Source: an uncultured Lachnospiraceae bacterium (GTDB taxonomy: Bacteria > Bacillota > Clostridia > Lachnospirales > Lachnospiraceae). From it: DNA of 54,604 bases. The translations under genes were made by a program, and so were the position numbers. The notes under the pieces are model-generated. The model worked only from the letters and a program-made list of their open reading frames with translations, was not told the origin of the DNA and ran no database searches. This document shows positions 33,092 through 41,254 of the stretch, in pieces; position 1 is the first letter of the stretch, and each line of letters opens with the position of its first letter. Location: NCBI GenBank assembly GCA_947629385.1, contig CANRDO010000020.1, positions 1 through 54,604 of the forward strand, read 5' to 3'.

Positions 33092-33702
33092 GCGGACTGG
33101 TTTATAAGGATCTGATCAATCTGAAGCAGCAGTGGAGGAGTTACCTGTTGATCCTGGTATTCTGGGGCGGGCTGAGCGTAATGCAAAAGAGCCCGTATTT
33201 CTTCGGCGGAATGTTCGCGGTGTATCTGTCGATCGTTATGCTGACTGCTTGCGGGTACGACGAGCAGTCCGGCTGGGATAAATACGCGCTGACGATGCCG
33301 ATCTCCCGGAGCAGGATTGTGTTGTCGAAGTATATGCTTGGCCTGCTCATGGATGTTCTGGGGTTTGTGACTACGGCGATTTTCTTTGTTGCGGCGAGAA
33401 CTCCTTTTCAGGAGATGATGATCGGCCAGTGCATTTTCCAGACGATCAGTCTGGTGATGCTCGCGATTCTTCTGCCGATCACATTCAAATTCGGAGTGGA
33501 GAAAGCGCGCACCAGCATAGCCGTGGTAATGCTGGCTCCGGTCCTGATCGGATACCTGCTTGTACAGTGGGGAACATGGCATCCGAAATTTGATTTTGAG
33601 CAGTTGATGCACATGTCATATTCTGGCCCGGTCGTTGGGCTTTGTCTGCTCGCGCTATCCGTGGCTTTGAGCATTCAGATCTACAAGGGAAAGGAATTCT
33701 GA
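33088..33702 (+). CDS. ABC-2 permease of the GntR-regulated operon
   Basis: A 204-residue membrane protein with about six segments (MSGLVYKDLINLKQQWRSYL at the start), similar to ABC-2 transporter permeases next to YtrA regulators. ACGYDEQSGWDKYALTMPIS between the second and third segments is a conserved cytoplasmic stretch of this group. The gene is translationally coupled to the ATPase. The substrate is unknown; envelope stress defence is the likely role. Confidence 0.88.
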   Translation: MSGLVYKDLINLKQQWRSYLLILVFWGGLSVMQKSPYFFGGMFAVYLSIVMLTACGYDEQSGWDKYALTMPISRSRIVLSKYMLGLLMDVLGFVTTAIFFVAARTPFQEMMIGQCIFQTISLVMLAILLPITFKFGVEKARTSIAVVMLAPVLIGYLLVQWGTWHPKFDFEQLMHMSYSGPVVGLCLLALSVALSIQIYKGKEF

Positions 33703-33706
33703 GGAG

Positions 33707-33736
33707 GGAGCCCGGCAACTTTGCCGGGCTCCTTTT
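33707..33736 (+). terminator. terminator of the GntR-ABC operon
   Basis: A perfect 12-bp stem GGAGCCCGGCAA (33707-33718) with TTGCCGGGCTCC (33721-33732), a 2-base loop that must open slightly, then T4. Confidence 0.85.
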
Positions 33737-33755
33737 GGCAGTACTCGAAACCTGT

Positions 33756-34916
33756 TTATGACAGCAGTCCGGCAGCCCGCAGGTTCGTCAGCAGCGTGTT
33801 CAGCTGTGTCGCGATATCGGCGGTAGTCGCCGTAGCCGGGTCGGTATCCGCGACCGCGGCGGCCGGCGTGACAGTCGCGTCGGCTCCTGCCGGTCCGGTC
33901 GGCCCAGTAGCTCCAGTGGGGCCCGTGGCTCCGGTAGCGCCTGCAGCGCCGTCAGCACCCGTGGGTCCGGTTGCTCCGACGGGGCCGGTATCGCCGGTGG
34001 GTCCGGTCGGTCCTGTAGCTCCAGTGGGGCCGGTGGCACCGGTAGCGCCAGCAACGCCGTCAGCGCCTGTGGGTCCGGTAGCTCCGACGGGGCCGGTATC
34101 GCCAGTCGGTCCGGTCGGCCCGGTAGCTCCAGTGGGGCCCGTGGCTCCGGTAGCGCCTGCAACACCGTCGGCGCCGGTGGGTCCGGTCGGTCCTGTAGCT
34201 CCGATTGGCCCAGCTTCACCAGCCGGACCTGTTGCGCCGGTCGGTCCCGTTGTGCCGGTAACTCCTGCGGCGCCGTCAGCCCCTGCAGGTCCGGTCGGTC
34301 CCGTGGCCCCGGTAGCGCCTGCAGGTCCTGCAGGTCCGGTCGGCCCTGTGATCCCGTTCGCACCGGTCGGTCCGATTGGCCCGGTCACACCGGTCGGTCC
34401 AGTAGCGCCCGTCGGTCCCGTGGCTCCGGTTGCCCCTGTAGGTCCCGTCGGTCCGGTGACTCCGTTCGCACCGGTCGGCCCGATCGGCCCCGTTGCACCA
34501 GTAGCTCCGGTTGGCCCAGTAGCACCGGTCGCTCCGGCTATTCTTGAAGCGGGTCCGGCAGGTCCGGTCACACCGGTCGGTCCGGCAGGCCCGACAGGTC
34601 CTGTTGCACCGGTCGGCCCTGTAGGTCCTGTCGGCCCGGTCACCCCGGCAGACGGTCCCGCAGGTCCCGTAGCCCCGGTCGCACCCGTAGCCCCGGCAGG
34701 TCCCGTTGCCCCGGTAGCACCTGTCGGCCCTGTGACGCCTGGGAAGCCCATTGGTCCCGTCGGCCCAGTCGGTCCGGTTGCCCCGGTTGGGCCGGTCATG
34801 CCCGGAAAGCCCATCGGTCCGGTCGGCCCGGTAGGACCCGTCGTGCCGTTGCAGCAGGTGCAGCAGTTCGAAGGTCTTCCGCATCGCGGACAGATATTAT
34901 AGTAAGCATTATTCAC
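33756..34916 (-). CDS. collagen-like Gly-X-Thr repeat protein with cysteine-rich head
   Basis: A 386-residue protein. Residues 1-23 carry six Cys (9, 12, 18, 19, 21, 22: [14 protein letters not shown]), followed by about 310 residues of uninterrupted Gly-X-Y triplets dominated by GPT, GAT and GPA, and a C-terminal 45-residue non-collagen end ([20 protein letters not shown], then [15 protein letters not shown]). Such proteins form triple-helical fibres on spores or the cell surface in clostridia and bacilli. The Cys head could bind zinc or cross-link trimers. No signal peptide is seen, which fits an exosporium or spore-coat protein. Longer blocks of about 36 residues are repeated inside the collagen part. 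Confidence 0.85.
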   Translation of the reverse strand: MNNAYYNICPRCGRPSNCCTCCNGTTGPTGPTGPMGFPGMTGPTGATGPTGPTGPMGFPGVTGPTGATGATGPAGATGATGATGPAGPSAGVTGPTGPTGPTGATGPVGPAGPTGVTGPAGPASRIAGATGATGPTGATGATGPIGPTGANGVTGPTGPTGATGATGPTGATGPTGVTGPIGPTGANGITGPTGPAGPAGATGATGPTGPAGADGAAGVTGTTGPTGATGPAGEAGPIGATGPTGPTGADGVAGATGATGPTGATGPTGPTGDTGPVGATGPTGADGVAGATGATGPTGATGPTGPTGDTGPVGATGPTGADGAAGATGATGPTGATGPTGPAGADATVTPAAAVADTDPATATTADIATQLNTLLTNLRAAGLLS

Positions 34917-35046
34917 AATGCATACCCCCTTTGCCAGTAATCCGAGACTTTTTATTGTCTCATTCCAATATATTCAGAAGAAAGCCGAATGTTCGGAGAT
35001 TGAAAAAGTGAGGTGCAGACATAGTTGAAAGAGGATTCCTATTTTG

Positions 35047-35086
35047 GTATACTTTGTGAAACAGCGAAGCTCGAAACTGTTTCCCC
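35047..35086. repeat. degenerate REP-like palindromic repeat
   Basis: Resembles the units at 45323-45396 and 46913-47040: GTATAC-TTTGTGAAACAGC, then GAAGCT and CTGTTTCCCC. The AAACAGC/GCTGTTT hairpin is interrupted by a few extra bases. Confidence 0.5.
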
Positions 35087-35176
35087 GCTGGGAGGCAGAG
35101 ATCAATATCCATCATCCAAGCAGGGATAAGTTTGAGTGGATGAGGGAGTTAGCAGGGCAGAAGGGAATTGATGTAA

Positions 35177-35956
35177 ATGACACATGAAGAACAGAGGGTA
35201 TGGCTGATAGAACAGCTGCTGGCGGAAAGATCGGATATATCTGATATAAGGATACCGTCAGAAGAACAGGAACAGAAGGATCTGCTAAGAGGTCTTATGA
35301 ATATTCGTATGCCTGAGCCAATCAGTGATGAGTTTTTGAAGGTTCAGGATGAATACCTGACTGCGGAAAATCAGGCAGCAGGCATAGTAAGGTTAGCGGA
35401 TCTGTCGCCGATCGGAGCTGATGAAAGAATCTATCTGTGGCAGGGAGATATGTCCAGGCTTGCGGTGGATGCAGTGGTCAATCCGGCTAACTCTGGCTTC
35501 ACCGGCTGCTATCAGTGGCTTCATTCGTGTCTGGATAACATTCTGGGTTCAAAGGCCGGTATCGAGCTTAGACTTTGCTGTAATGATATCATTGAGAAGC
35601 AGGGCTGTCCGGAACCGACAGGGCAGGCAAAGATCACGCCGGCATTCAACCTTCCTGCGAAGCATATCATCCACACCGTCGGTCCTATCGTGCAGCACAG
35701 GCTGACGAAGCAGAATGAAGATGATCTCGCATCATGCTATCGTTCTATTCTTAGATTGGCTGATGAGAATGGACTATCGAGTGTTGCATTTTGCTGTATA
35801 TCCACGGGAGTATTTATGTTCCCGAACGAACGGGCAGCGGAAATTGCCGTGAGAACGGTTAAGGATTATCTGGATGAAACGGGAAGCGGAATCAAGATTG
35901 TTTTCAATGTGTTTAAGGATATTGACTATCTGTTTTATAAAAACCTTTTGAAATAA
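35177..35956 (+). CDS. zinc-type macrodomain protein-ADP-ribose hydrolase
   Basis: A 259-residue protein of the Zn-macro class. A helical N-terminal part of about 85 residues precedes the macrodomain (LWQGDMSRLAVDAVVNPANS, then HIIHTVGPIV and CISTGVFMFPNERAAEIA). The zinc ligands that define the class are in GCYQWLHSCLDN: Cys111, His116 and Cys118. These enzymes remove ADP-ribose from proteins and in Gram-positive bacteria often work with a SirTM sirtuin and a lipoylated GcvH-L; neither is next to this gene. The role is therefore probably reversal of ADP-ribosylation in stress. Confidence 0.88.
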   Translation: MTHEEQRVWLIEQLLAERSDISDIRIPSEEQEQKDLLRGLMNIRMPEPISDEFLKVQDEYLTAENQAAGIVRLADLSPIGADERIYLWQGDMSRLAVDAVVNPANSGFTGCYQWLHSCLDNILGSKAGIELRLCCNDIIEKQGCPEPTGQAKITPAFNLPAKHIIHTVGPIVQHRLTKQNEDDLASCYRSILRLADENGLSSVAFCCISTGVFMFPNERAAEIAVRTVKDYLDETGSGIKIVFNVFKDIDYLFYKNLLK

Positions 35957-35987
35957 ATAGAATTTCTTGTATGGCTTCTGATGCTTT

Positions 35988-36758
35988 TCAGGCGCGGTTT
36001 CTTTGCATAAATTCCAGCGCTTTTTCGGCCGATTCGGCGTCCTTTTCGGGTGTGAAGCCGTGACCTTCGCCCTCGTAGACGATCAGTTCCGCATGCGGGT
36101 ATGTCTTCTGGAGCCGCACGGAATAGGAAAGCGCCACGACAGCGTCCTGATCACCGTGGAAGATCAGCACCTCTTTATCAAAATGTTCGACTGTCTTGTA
36201 TGGGTCCATGCCGTGGACGGCGAGGCAGTAGCAGCTTCCGAGTTCTATGCCCCAGAAGACCTCTGTCTCAGGGATATCTTTGACATCCGGGTGACGTCCG
36301 GTCCAGTCGTCCGGAATACAGAACGCCGGGTAATACAGAATGATTGCGCGCACATCCTCCGGGCATTGCGCCGACGCGAGTGCCGACACAAAGCCACCCT
36401 GACTTTTCCCGAGTAGAAAAATATCAGAGCTATTCACGCAGTCCAGAGACTTGACATACGCGAGCACTGCAAGGAGATCTTCTTTCTCCGTGAGGACAGA
36501 CATCTCGGAGGTTTTCCCGCTGCTTCTGGAGGTCGGCGTCCCTCCGCAGAAATCATAGGCGAGCGCCACATATCCGTGAGCTGCGAAGTATTCGCCTTCC
36601 ATTATGAAATCTCTGCCGGAACCGCCATACCCGTGGCTCATGATGACCGCCGGGCATTTCCCATCTGTCTGCGGAAGCCAGATCGTTGTGAAAATCTGCT
36701 GTGTACCGCGGGTAATTTTTATTTCTTTTGTCTCAAAGTGGCATGATCCGTTTTTCAT
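35988..36758 (-). CDS. alpha/beta hydrolase
   Basis: A 256-residue serine hydrolase. The catalytic triad is visible as Ser119 in LLGKSQGGF, Asp205 in IFHGDQDAV and His233 in YEGEGHGF; the oxyanion region is SHGYGGSGRD at about 41-50. It resembles acetyl-xylan esterase/dienelactone hydrolase-like cytoplasmic enzymes. The substrate is unknown. It is transcribed from a promoter divergent to the next gene. Confidence 0.88.
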   Translation of the reverse strand: MKNGSCHFETKEIKITRGTQQIFTTIWLPQTDGKCPAVIMSHGYGGSGRDFIMEGEYFAAHGYVALAYDFCGGTPTSRSSGKTSEMSVLTEKEDLLAVLAYVKSLDCVNSSDIFLLGKSQGGFVSALASAQCPEDVRAIILYYPAFCIPDDWTGRHPDVKDIPETEVFWGIELGSCYCLAVHGMDPYKTVEHFDKEVLIFHGDQDAVVALSYSVRLQKTYPHAELIVYEGEGHGFTPEKDAESAEKALEFMQRNRA

Positions 36759-36852
36759 GGTGGTCTCCTTCCGGCGAAATCTCTGAACTCTTTGTCTTTC
36801 TTTGCCATGCAGTTCGATCTTTTGCCAAACTGCGTGTCGTCGATATGATGAA

Positions 36853-36882
36853 ATGATACACAGATATGGAGCGTTTTGTCAA
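36853..36882 (-). promoter_or_regulatory. promoter of the alpha/beta hydrolase gene
   Basis: On the minus strand TTGACA (complement of 36877-36882) and TATCAT (complement of 36853-36858), 18 bp apart. Confidence 0.65.
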
Positions 36883-36906
36883 GAGCGATAATCCTTCCGG
36901 ATATGG

Positions 36907-36935
36907 TTGAAAGGGAGATTTATCTTTGCTATACT
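36907..36935 (+). promoter_or_regulatory. promoter of the small membrane protein gene at 37025
   Basis: TTGAAA (36907-36912) and TATACT (36930-36935), 17 bp apart, back to back with the hydrolase promoter. Confidence 0.65.
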
Positions 36936-37024
36936 GAAAAAAACGAACCACCGAAGATTGCAGTGCGGACGGTGCGCGGTACGGAAAGGATTCGGAAATA
37001 TATTGTGAAACGGAGGTGGAGACT

Positions 37025-37426
37025 GTGAAGACGCTAAAACGGATCGCGCTGATACTTGTATCGGTGCCGCTGATCCTGATCGGTATTCTGATCCTCTATG
37101 AACTGTTTGGCATGTGCGTAAATCATCTTGCCACTGCACGGCAGACCAGACAGCTGGTTGCAACGCTGAAAGAGGAAGTGCCTGATATTGAATTGACGGA
37201 CGTACATTCTGAGACAGGAAATACATCCGGAACAGGGAACCACGTCGACTGTCTTTCTCTGATCACTTTTTCGACGGAAATGCCGCAGTCGGAGCTGGAA
37301 GATAAGTTATATCAGCACTACGAGTATGACGAGTGGATGTGCTACCTGGCAAAGAACGAGGACGGATCTTACCGCTTTCGGTTAAATACGTCCGCGCCGT
37401 TTGCGGGCAACATCGAAGGACATTGA
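37025..37426 (+). CDS. hypothetical single-pass membrane protein
   Basis: 133 residues that I do not recognise. Residues 3-27 form one hydrophobic helix (LILVSVPLILIGILILYELF) after a short basic start, so it is a membrane-anchored protein with about 100 residues outside. The outer part is acidic and polar, with two Cys. The start is a GTG at 37025 with GGAGGTGG 5 nt upstream; another GTG at 37016 lies in that site. It has its own promoter. No function can be assigned. Confidence 0.7.
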   Translation: MKTLKRIALILVSVPLILIGILILYELFGMCVNHLATARQTRQLVATLKEEVPDIELTDVHSETGNTSGTGNHVDCLSLITFSTEMPQSELEDKLYQHYEYDEWMCYLAKNEDGSYRFRLNTSAPFAGNIEGH

Positions 37427-37607
37427 TATCAAACGTGGGCAAATTTATTCTTGTGTTTGTGTCGTCAATTTTGAAGGATACCGATGTCAAATTGAGGAGG
37501 AATTTTTCTTTCAATTTTGCCGCCGATTGAAAGGCGGAGAAACGGAGACTAAAACAAGAAAGCATATAAAAGAAAGCATGTATAAAGAAAAGCAGGGAGG
37601 GATTTTC

Positions 37608-38648
37608 ATGAGAAACAGAGGCGCGTTTATGCAGGGGATCGACAAGATGGTCGTCCGCGAGATCGAGATGCCGCGCGCAGGAGAAAAGCAGGTTGTCGTG
37701 AAGATGGAGTATGTCGGGATCTGCGGCTCCGACGTGCACTATTTTCACTCCGGCCGCTGTGGGGCTTACGTGGTAGGAGAGGGAGATTTCATGCTGGGGC
37801 ATGAGTGCGCGGGGACGGTCGTAGAGGTCGGAGAGGGCTGCAGGACGCTCAAGGTCGGAGACCGTGTGGCGCTCGAGCCCGGCATTACCTGCGGGGAGTG
37901 CGAGTTCTGCAAAACGGGGCGCTACAACCTGTGTCCGGACGTGCAGTTTCTGGCGACGCCGCCTGTCGCGGGGTGCTACGAGGATTACATCGCCTTTCCG
38001 GAGAATATGTGCTTTAAGCTGCCAGACAATGTCTCGACGCGCGCGGGCGCGCTGATCGAGCCGCTGTCGGTCGGTCTCCATGCGGCAAACCAGGGCGAGG
38101 TCACGCTCGGGGACACGGTGCTGATCCTGGGCGGAGGCTGTATCGGTCTTGTCACGATGATGGCCTGCAGGGCGCACGGGGCGAGCACACTGATCGTGGC
38201 GGACCTGGTCGACGCAAGGCTGGAGAAGGCGAAGGAGCTGGGTGCGACGCACGTGATCAACAGCGGAAAGGAAGACATCTTCGCCACTGTGAAGGAGATC
38301 ACAGGCGGGCAGGGCGCGGATAAGGTGTTCGAGGCGGCAGGTTCTCCTGTGACGATCGCGCAGACGCCGCATCTGGTGAAGCGCGGCGGCACGATCGTTC
38401 TGGTCGGGATCGCGGCACAGGAGGAGATCACCTACAATTTCGCTCAGATCATGGACAAGGAAGCGACGATCAGATCCGTGTTCCGCTATCGCAATATCTA
38501 TCCGCAGGCGATTGCGGCGGTGGCGAGCGGGGCGATCGAGGTGGAGAAGATCGCGACGCACGAATATGACCTCGACCACATTCAGGAGGCGTTCGAGGAG
38601 GCAATCAACAACAAGACGGATCTGGTTAAGTGCATTATTAAAGTCTAA
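37608..38648 (+). CDS. zinc-dependent polyol (sorbitol/xylitol) dehydrogenase
   Basis: A 346-residue medium-chain dehydrogenase of the sorbitol/xylitol dehydrogenase type that oxidises a polyol with NAD. Catalytic zinc ligands are Cys39 (GICGSDVHY), His65 and Glu66 (GHECAGTVVEVG); structural zinc ligands are the four Cys of CGECEFCKTGRYNLC (95-109). The Rossmann motif LGGGCIGLV lies at about 171-179. The start at 38608-1000 (that is 37608) follows AGGGAGGG. It stands alone; a role in arabitol, xylitol or sorbitol use is likely, with the exact polyol unknown. Confidence 0.92.
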   Translation: MRNRGAFMQGIDKMVVREIEMPRAGEKQVVVKMEYVGICGSDVHYFHSGRCGAYVVGEGDFMLGHECAGTVVEVGEGCRTLKVGDRVALEPGITCGECEFCKTGRYNLCPDVQFLATPPVAGCYEDYIAFPENMCFKLPDNVSTRAGALIEPLSVGLHAANQGEVTLGDTVLILGGGCIGLVTMMACRAHGASTLIVADLVDARLEKAKELGATHVINSGKEDIFATVKEITGGQGADKVFEAAGSPVTIAQTPHLVKRGGTIVLVGIAAQEEITYNFAQIMDKEATIRSVFRYRNIYPQAIAAVASGAIEVEKIATHEYDLDHIQEAFEEAINNKTDLVKCIIKV

Positions 38649-38678
38649 GATGGATGGCAGGGTATTCTTGCGAATTCC

Positions 38679-39773
38679 TTATACGACATTTGGATTCGCT
38701 GTTGTAGCCTCAAAGAATTTCAAATTATAGAGATAGGCGGGGGACGATGGACGATACGTCCCGGCCATACGGTTGTATTCCTCCGCTTTTTTTCTGTCTC
38801 CAAGCCGGTAATAGCAGACGCACAGCTGGATGCAGGGCAGATAGCCGTGGCTGTCCGCGGACACGAAGCCGCCGCTTTTGTCATTTTCCGGGAGGGAGCG
38901 TGCCAGTTCGAACCAGAAGACCGCGGCTCGGTAATTCTGCTCTTGCATCAGGAGATTGCCGATCTCGCAGCAGATCTCTGCGCGCGGCAGATCGTAGAGG
39001 AAGGAACGCGAAAGAGCCGCGAGGGCATCGACCGTTCCGGCGACTTCCCGTATGCAGTACGACAGGATCTTACACGCCTCGATCTTGTTTTCCACCCAGC
39101 CCTGCTCATCCGCAAGAAACTCATTGAGTACAAGGATCGCTCGCTCGTAGTGCCTGTGATAATACAACTCCCGCCCATAGTAAAAACGGTCGCGCGCAGA
39201 GAGCGGTTCGCCCTCCCGAATCTGCCGCTCGTAGATGTGCAGGTTCCGGTCGCTGTAGGAGGTTTTCACAGACTGGTGTGTGACGGCGACTCCTTCCGCG
39301 TAGACAGTCCGGCCGGAGCAGACGATCGCCTCGTGCACACGGCCTTTCCAGACATGCGGAACGCTCAGGCGGACGAGCCGTTCCCGGTAGTAGGAGAAGA
39401 CAGGATTGTCCTGCTCGTCGAACGCGGTGTTGTAGCGCATCATGACAACGTCCGCGTTGTCCCACGCGGGGGAATCCTTTAGGCGCAGGAAGGCCTCGCG
39501 GTCTCTGTCTTTGAAAACATCGTCTGCGTCGAGCCACATGGCGAACTCCATGCCTGCTTTAGAGAAAGAAAAATTCCGCGCGGCGGCGAAATCGTCGATC
39601 CACGCGAAATCGTAGATTTTATCTGTATAGCGCGCGGCGATCTCTTTCGTCGCGTCCGTGCTGCCGGTGTCCACGATGACGATCTCATCCACCGCGTCCC
39701 GGATGCTGTCGAGGCAGCGCGCGAGAACCGCCTCCTCATTTTTCACGATCATGCAAAGACTTACCGTCGCCAT
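38679..39773 (-). CDS. family 2 glycosyltransferase with TPR-like tail
   Basis: A 364-residue protein. Residues 1-110 are a GT2 catalytic domain (SLCMIVKNEEAVLARCLDSI, IVDTGSTDAT, MWLDADDVF with the metal-binding Asp-x-Asp), and residues 190-350 are helical repeats like TPR. This plan is shared with SunS-like and other protein- or peptide-modifying transferases. The acceptor is unknown. The start at 39773 has GGGGAGG 7 nt upstream, but that site is paired in a leader hairpin, so translation may be conditional. Confidence 0.88.
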   Translation of the reverse strand: MATVSLCMIVKNEEAVLARCLDSIRDAVDEIVIVDTGSTDATKEIAARYTDKIYDFAWIDDFAAARNFSFSKAGMEFAMWLDADDVFKDRDREAFLRLKDSPAWDNADVVMMRYNTAFDEQDNPVFSYYRERLVRLSVPHVWKGRVHEAIVCSGRTVYAEGVAVTHQSVKTSYSDRNLHIYERQIREGEPLSARDRFYYGRELYYHRHYERAILVLNEFLADEQGWVENKIEACKILSYCIREVAGTVDALAALSRSFLYDLPRAEICCEIGNLLMQEQNYRAAVFWFELARSLPENDKSGGFVSADSHGYLPCIQLCVCYYRLGDRKKAEEYNRMAGTYRPSSPAYLYNLKFFEATTANPNVV

Positions 39774-39781
39774 AGCAAAAC

Positions 39782-39820
39782 CTCCCCGAACATTCTCTGT
39801 TATGAGAATATGCCGGGGAG
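39782..39820 (-). promoter_or_regulatory. leader hairpin covering the glycosyltransferase ribosome binding site
   Basis: On the minus strand CTCCCCG pairs with CGGGGAG (39814-39820 with 39782-39788), with an inner ATTCTC/GAGAAT stem. The 3' arm is the Shine-Dalgarno sequence itself, and TTTTGC follows before the ATG. It could mask translation (thermosensor-like or ligand-dependent) or act as a weak terminator. Confidence 0.65.
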
Positions 39821-39876
39821 ATCTGTAGGGTGACAGAATGCATCCCTTTATACTTAAATGAGCGCGGTGCTGAAAT

Positions 39877-39905
39877 ATCATAGTACGATATAGCGGTTTT
39901 GGCAA
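39877..39905 (-). promoter_or_regulatory. promoter of the glycosyltransferase gene
   Basis: On the minus strand TTGCCA (complement of 39900-39905) and TATGAT (complement of 39877-39882), 17 bp apart, giving a leader of about 100 nt that includes the hairpin. Confidence 0.65.
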
Positions 39906-39932
39906 GTTAAGGAATTTGTAAGCTTTCAAGAA

Positions 39933-39961
39933 TTGCTTTTTTACACTTGTTTTCTTATAAT
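39933..39961 (+). promoter_or_regulatory. promoter of the DUF6483 gene
   Basis: TTGCTT (39933-39938) and a perfect TATAAT (39956-39961), 17 bp apart. Confidence 0.7.
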
Positions 39962-40021
39962 GGTACAAACGGAAGAACGGCAACGATTTTGTGACGACGT
40001 AAGACGAAGGAGGACGACGCC

Positions 40022-40420
40022 GTGGGAATGATTGAGAAAGATTACATTATGCGATTGACCTATGAGATCATCCGCACGCTGCTGCGGCTGATCTTCGGGA
40101 TCGATCTTGAAAAGAAAGCAGGGCCGCTTTTTGAGGAGAAGAAACTGGCAGAGCGCTACGAGACGCTTCGGGAACTGATTGAGAGCGGGAAAGTCGAGGA
40201 GGCGGAGAACCGGCTGCTCGGAGAACTGAACGTGTATGATCGGCGTGAACTGGAGCTGGCGTTGTACTTCTACGCGTATCTGAATGGGAAAGACAGCGAC
40301 TTTCTGGAGGAACACAATTTCTCCCGCCGTGAGATCGCGGAAGGGATTAAGATGGTATGCAGCCTGTTCGGTTATGGGACGATGGCGGAGTCGCTGATCG
40401 ACGACATCGAGCTGGAGTAG
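40022..40420 (+). CDS. DUF6483 family protein
   Basis: A 132-residue helical protein. The beginning EKDYIMRLTYEIIRTLLRLIFGID and the following ERYETLRELIESGKVEEAENRL with the end ELALYFYAYLNGKDSDFLEEHNFS are typical of DUF6483, a clostridial family of unknown function. The GTG at 40022 fits the AAGGAGG spacing; an ATG two codons later is also possible. It precedes the Bce-type response regulator by 108 bases, perhaps only by chance. Confidence 0.8.
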   Translation: MGMIEKDYIMRLTYEIIRTLLRLIFGIDLEKKAGPLFEEKKLAERYETLRELIESGKVEEAENRLLGELNVYDRRELELALYFYAYLNGKDSDFLEEHNFSRREIAEGIKMVCSLFGYGTMAESLIDDIELE

Positions 40421-40528
40421 ACGGAAACACAGGGCAAACGACTGACAGAGCCATGCAGAAAGGAATGCTTCAGAGGGACAATAGGGAAGGGCAGCCGTAA
40501 AGGCATTCGCCGGAAAAGAGGAAGCAAT

Positions 40529-41200
40529 ATGTACAGGATTTTGATCGTAGAGGACGACGAGGCAATCGCGCGGGCCATGTGCAGGCAGATCACGCTGTGG
40601 GGGCTGGAGGCGCGGTGCGCGCGGGATTTCCGGAATATCATCGGAGAGTTTCGGGAGTTTGATCCGCAGCTTGTGTTGCTCGATATCATGCTGCCGTTCT
40701 ACGGAGGCTATCACTGGTGCGCCGAGATCCGAAAGATTTCAAAGGTGCCGATCGTATTCATCTCCTCGGCTTCCGACAACATGAACATTGTGATGGCGAT
40801 GAATATGGGTGGCGATGACTTTATATCGAAGCCTTTTGATCTGAATGTGTTGATGGCGAAGATACAGGCGATCCTGCGGCGGACCTACGATTTTGCAAGT
40901 TCGTCCGATACGCTGGAGTATGGCGGCGCGGTGCTGAATCTGGCGGATGCAAGCCTGAGCTACAAGGGAAAGCGCGTGGAACTCAGCAGAAACGAGTACC
41001 GGATCCTGCAAACGCTTCTGGAGAGCAAGGGGCAGGTGGTGAGCCGCGACACGCTGATGCAGCGGCTGTGGGAGACGGACAGCTTTGTGGACGAGAACAC
41101 TTTGACTGTTAACGTTACGCGGCTGCGAAAAAAGCTCGCGGATGCAGGGATCGAGGATTTCATCGCGACGCGAAAAGGGCTGGGATATGTGATCGGGTGA
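40529..41200 (+). CDS. OmpR-family response regulator (BceR-like)
   Basis: A 223-residue regulator. The receiver domain has the acidic pair in VEDDE (8-11), the phospho-acceptor Asp52 in LLDIMLP, and SSASDN and the KPF Lys further on; the C-terminal winged helix (about 130-222) has LSRNEYRILQTLLESKGQVV and NTLTVNVTRLRKKL. It precedes a short-loop histidine kinase and a Bce-type transporter, the standard layout for antimicrobial peptide sensing in Firmicutes. Confidence 0.92.
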   Translation: MYRILIVEDDEAIARAMCRQITLWGLEARCARDFRNIIGEFREFDPQLVLLDIMLPFYGGYHWCAEIRKISKVPIVFISSASDNMNIVMAMNMGGDDFISKPFDLNVLMAKIQAILRRTYDFASSSDTLEYGGAVLNLADASLSYKGKRVELSRNEYRILQTLLESKGQVVSRDTLMQRLWETDSFVDENTLTVNVTRLRKKLADAGIEDFIATRKGLGYVIG

Positions 41201-41254
41201 CAGAAGAAAAATGGGATGAACAACAGAAAAACTGACAGAGAGCGGGGTTGATTT

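Noticed and set aside
33880..34850. Regularly repeated short DNA words that might suggest a CRISPR array
   Set aside because: They are in-frame Gly-X-Y codon repeats of the collagen-like gene, without constant spacers or cas genes.
33721..34902. A 393-codon open frame opposite the collagen-like gene, rich in Gly-Pro-Val
   Set aside because: It is the mirror of the Gly-Pro-Thr repeats; it has no ribosome binding site and starts in the operon terminator.
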